From NCBI GenBank assembly GCA_025965295.1, contig JAOPXF010000008.1, positions 1-11,988 on the forward strand: a DNA stretch of 11,988 nt. Direction: 5' to 3'. This DNA is from Nocardioides sp. (lineage in GTDB: Bacteria; Actinomycetota; Actinomycetes; Propionibacteriales; Nocardioidaceae). This document shows positions 11,677-11,988 of the stretch, in pieces. Position 1 is the stretch's first letter, and every line of letters starts with the position of its first letter. A program made the position numbers and the translations under genes. The notes beneath the pieces were generated by a model. That model worked only from the letters and a program-made list of their open reading frames with translations. It ran no database searches and had not been told where the DNA came from.

Positions 11677-11988
11677 ATGAGCAACGACCCACACGCGCCC
11701 GGCTACGAGCCAAGCTACACCGGAGCCCCCGGCAACTACGGCTCCGGCAAGGAGTTGGGTGCCGACCTGTACGCCCTGTACTTCGCCGGACAGGTCAAGA
11801 TCCCCACGACCGCCGGTCACTACTCGGAGGCGGTGAGCAGCCTCCACTGGATCTCCGGAACCTTCGCCAACATCGCCTTCGACCTCGGCCATCCCGTGGC
11901 CCACCGAATCGTCGCCGCCATGCAGGACCTCGAGGACGCGATGCGGGTTTCGACCACGCGCCTGTTCGACGCCGGCAACGACCTGGTG
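11677..11988 (+). CDS. Unrecognised helical protein, possibly type VII secretion-associated (partial, C-terminus beyond window)
   Basis: An open frame of 104 codons runs from ATG 11677 to the right edge without a stop. GGGGAG (11665-11670) lies 6 nt before the ATG, a strong start signal. The first 25 residues are rich in Pro, Gly and Tyr (for example APGYEPSYTGAPGNYGSG) and look disordered. From about residue 26 the sequence is predicted helical and amphipathic, including ELGADLYALYFAGQVKIPTT, then YSEAVSSLHWISGTFANIAF and AHRIVAAMQDLEDAMRVS. A disordered start followed by long helices around a Trp resembles WXG100/ESX-associated proteins or toxin N-termini, but no diagnostic WxG motif is present, so this is only a suggestion. 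No signal peptide or membrane segment is seen. About ten codons end in A/T, slightly more than in neighbouring genes. It is divergent from purB. Confidence 0.7.
   Translation, partial: MSNDPHAPGYEPSYTGAPGNYGSGKELGADLYALYFAGQVKIPTTAGHYSEAVSSLHWISGTFANIAFDLGHPVAHRIVAAMQDLEDAMRVSTTRLFDAGNDLV

Noticed and set aside
11590..11904. N-terminal extension of the purB frame to 11904
   Set aside because: PurB proteins begin near VPNVLATRYA; the extension has no family similarity, covers the divergent promoter region and is antisense to the edge gene with its strong ribosome site.

Overview
The window is GC-rich DNA from a high-GC actinobacterium, most likely a member of the Nocardioidaceae such as Nocardioides. 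That assignment is an inference from strong G/C third-position bias, frequent GTG starts, a separate PurS/PurQ pair, apparently leaderless promoters and the gene families present. No RNA gene, IS element, CRISPR array or phage gene was seen.

The backbone is a dispersed de novo purine gene set on the minus strand. Read right to left it runs purB (11589-10159), purC (4371-3475), purS (559-296) and purQ (299 to beyond the left edge). Other genes lie between them. From left to right these are: a two-helix membrane general-stress protein (643-1146, +); a 281-bp convergent intergenic region with hairpins and two short repeat families (1147-1427); an acyl-CoA ligase (1428-2987, -); a small SRPBCC lipid-binding-fold protein two bases downstream of purC (3047-3472, -); a secreted six-cysteine protein with the residue pattern of M15/VanX-type zinc DD-peptidases (4453-5001, -); a monooxygenase-fold protein with two membrane helices (5061-5651, -); a HIT-like protein (5760-6377, +); a PAPS-dependent sulfotransferase (6451-7413, +); a beta-propeller glycosidase-like protein (7420-8310, -); acylphosphatase (8371-8643, -); and a DHA2-type MFS exporter (8726-10162, +). 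At the right edge a truncated helical protein begins (11677 onward, +), which may belong to a type VII secretion or toxin neighbourhood outside the window.

The most coherent regulatory observation is that six genes (general stress protein, purC, HIT-like, glycosidase-like, acylphosphatase, purB) have a -10-like hexamer of form NAnnnT, then GGG, ending 6-7 nt before the start codon. This is the geometry expected for leaderless transcripts. The glycosidase-like gene also carries a perfect 10-3-10 bp dyad overlapping its -10, a good operator candidate. The surrounding genes do not form one obvious pathway. No clearly new multi-gene system is visible, and most of the window is ordinary actinobacterial housekeeping and accessory content.
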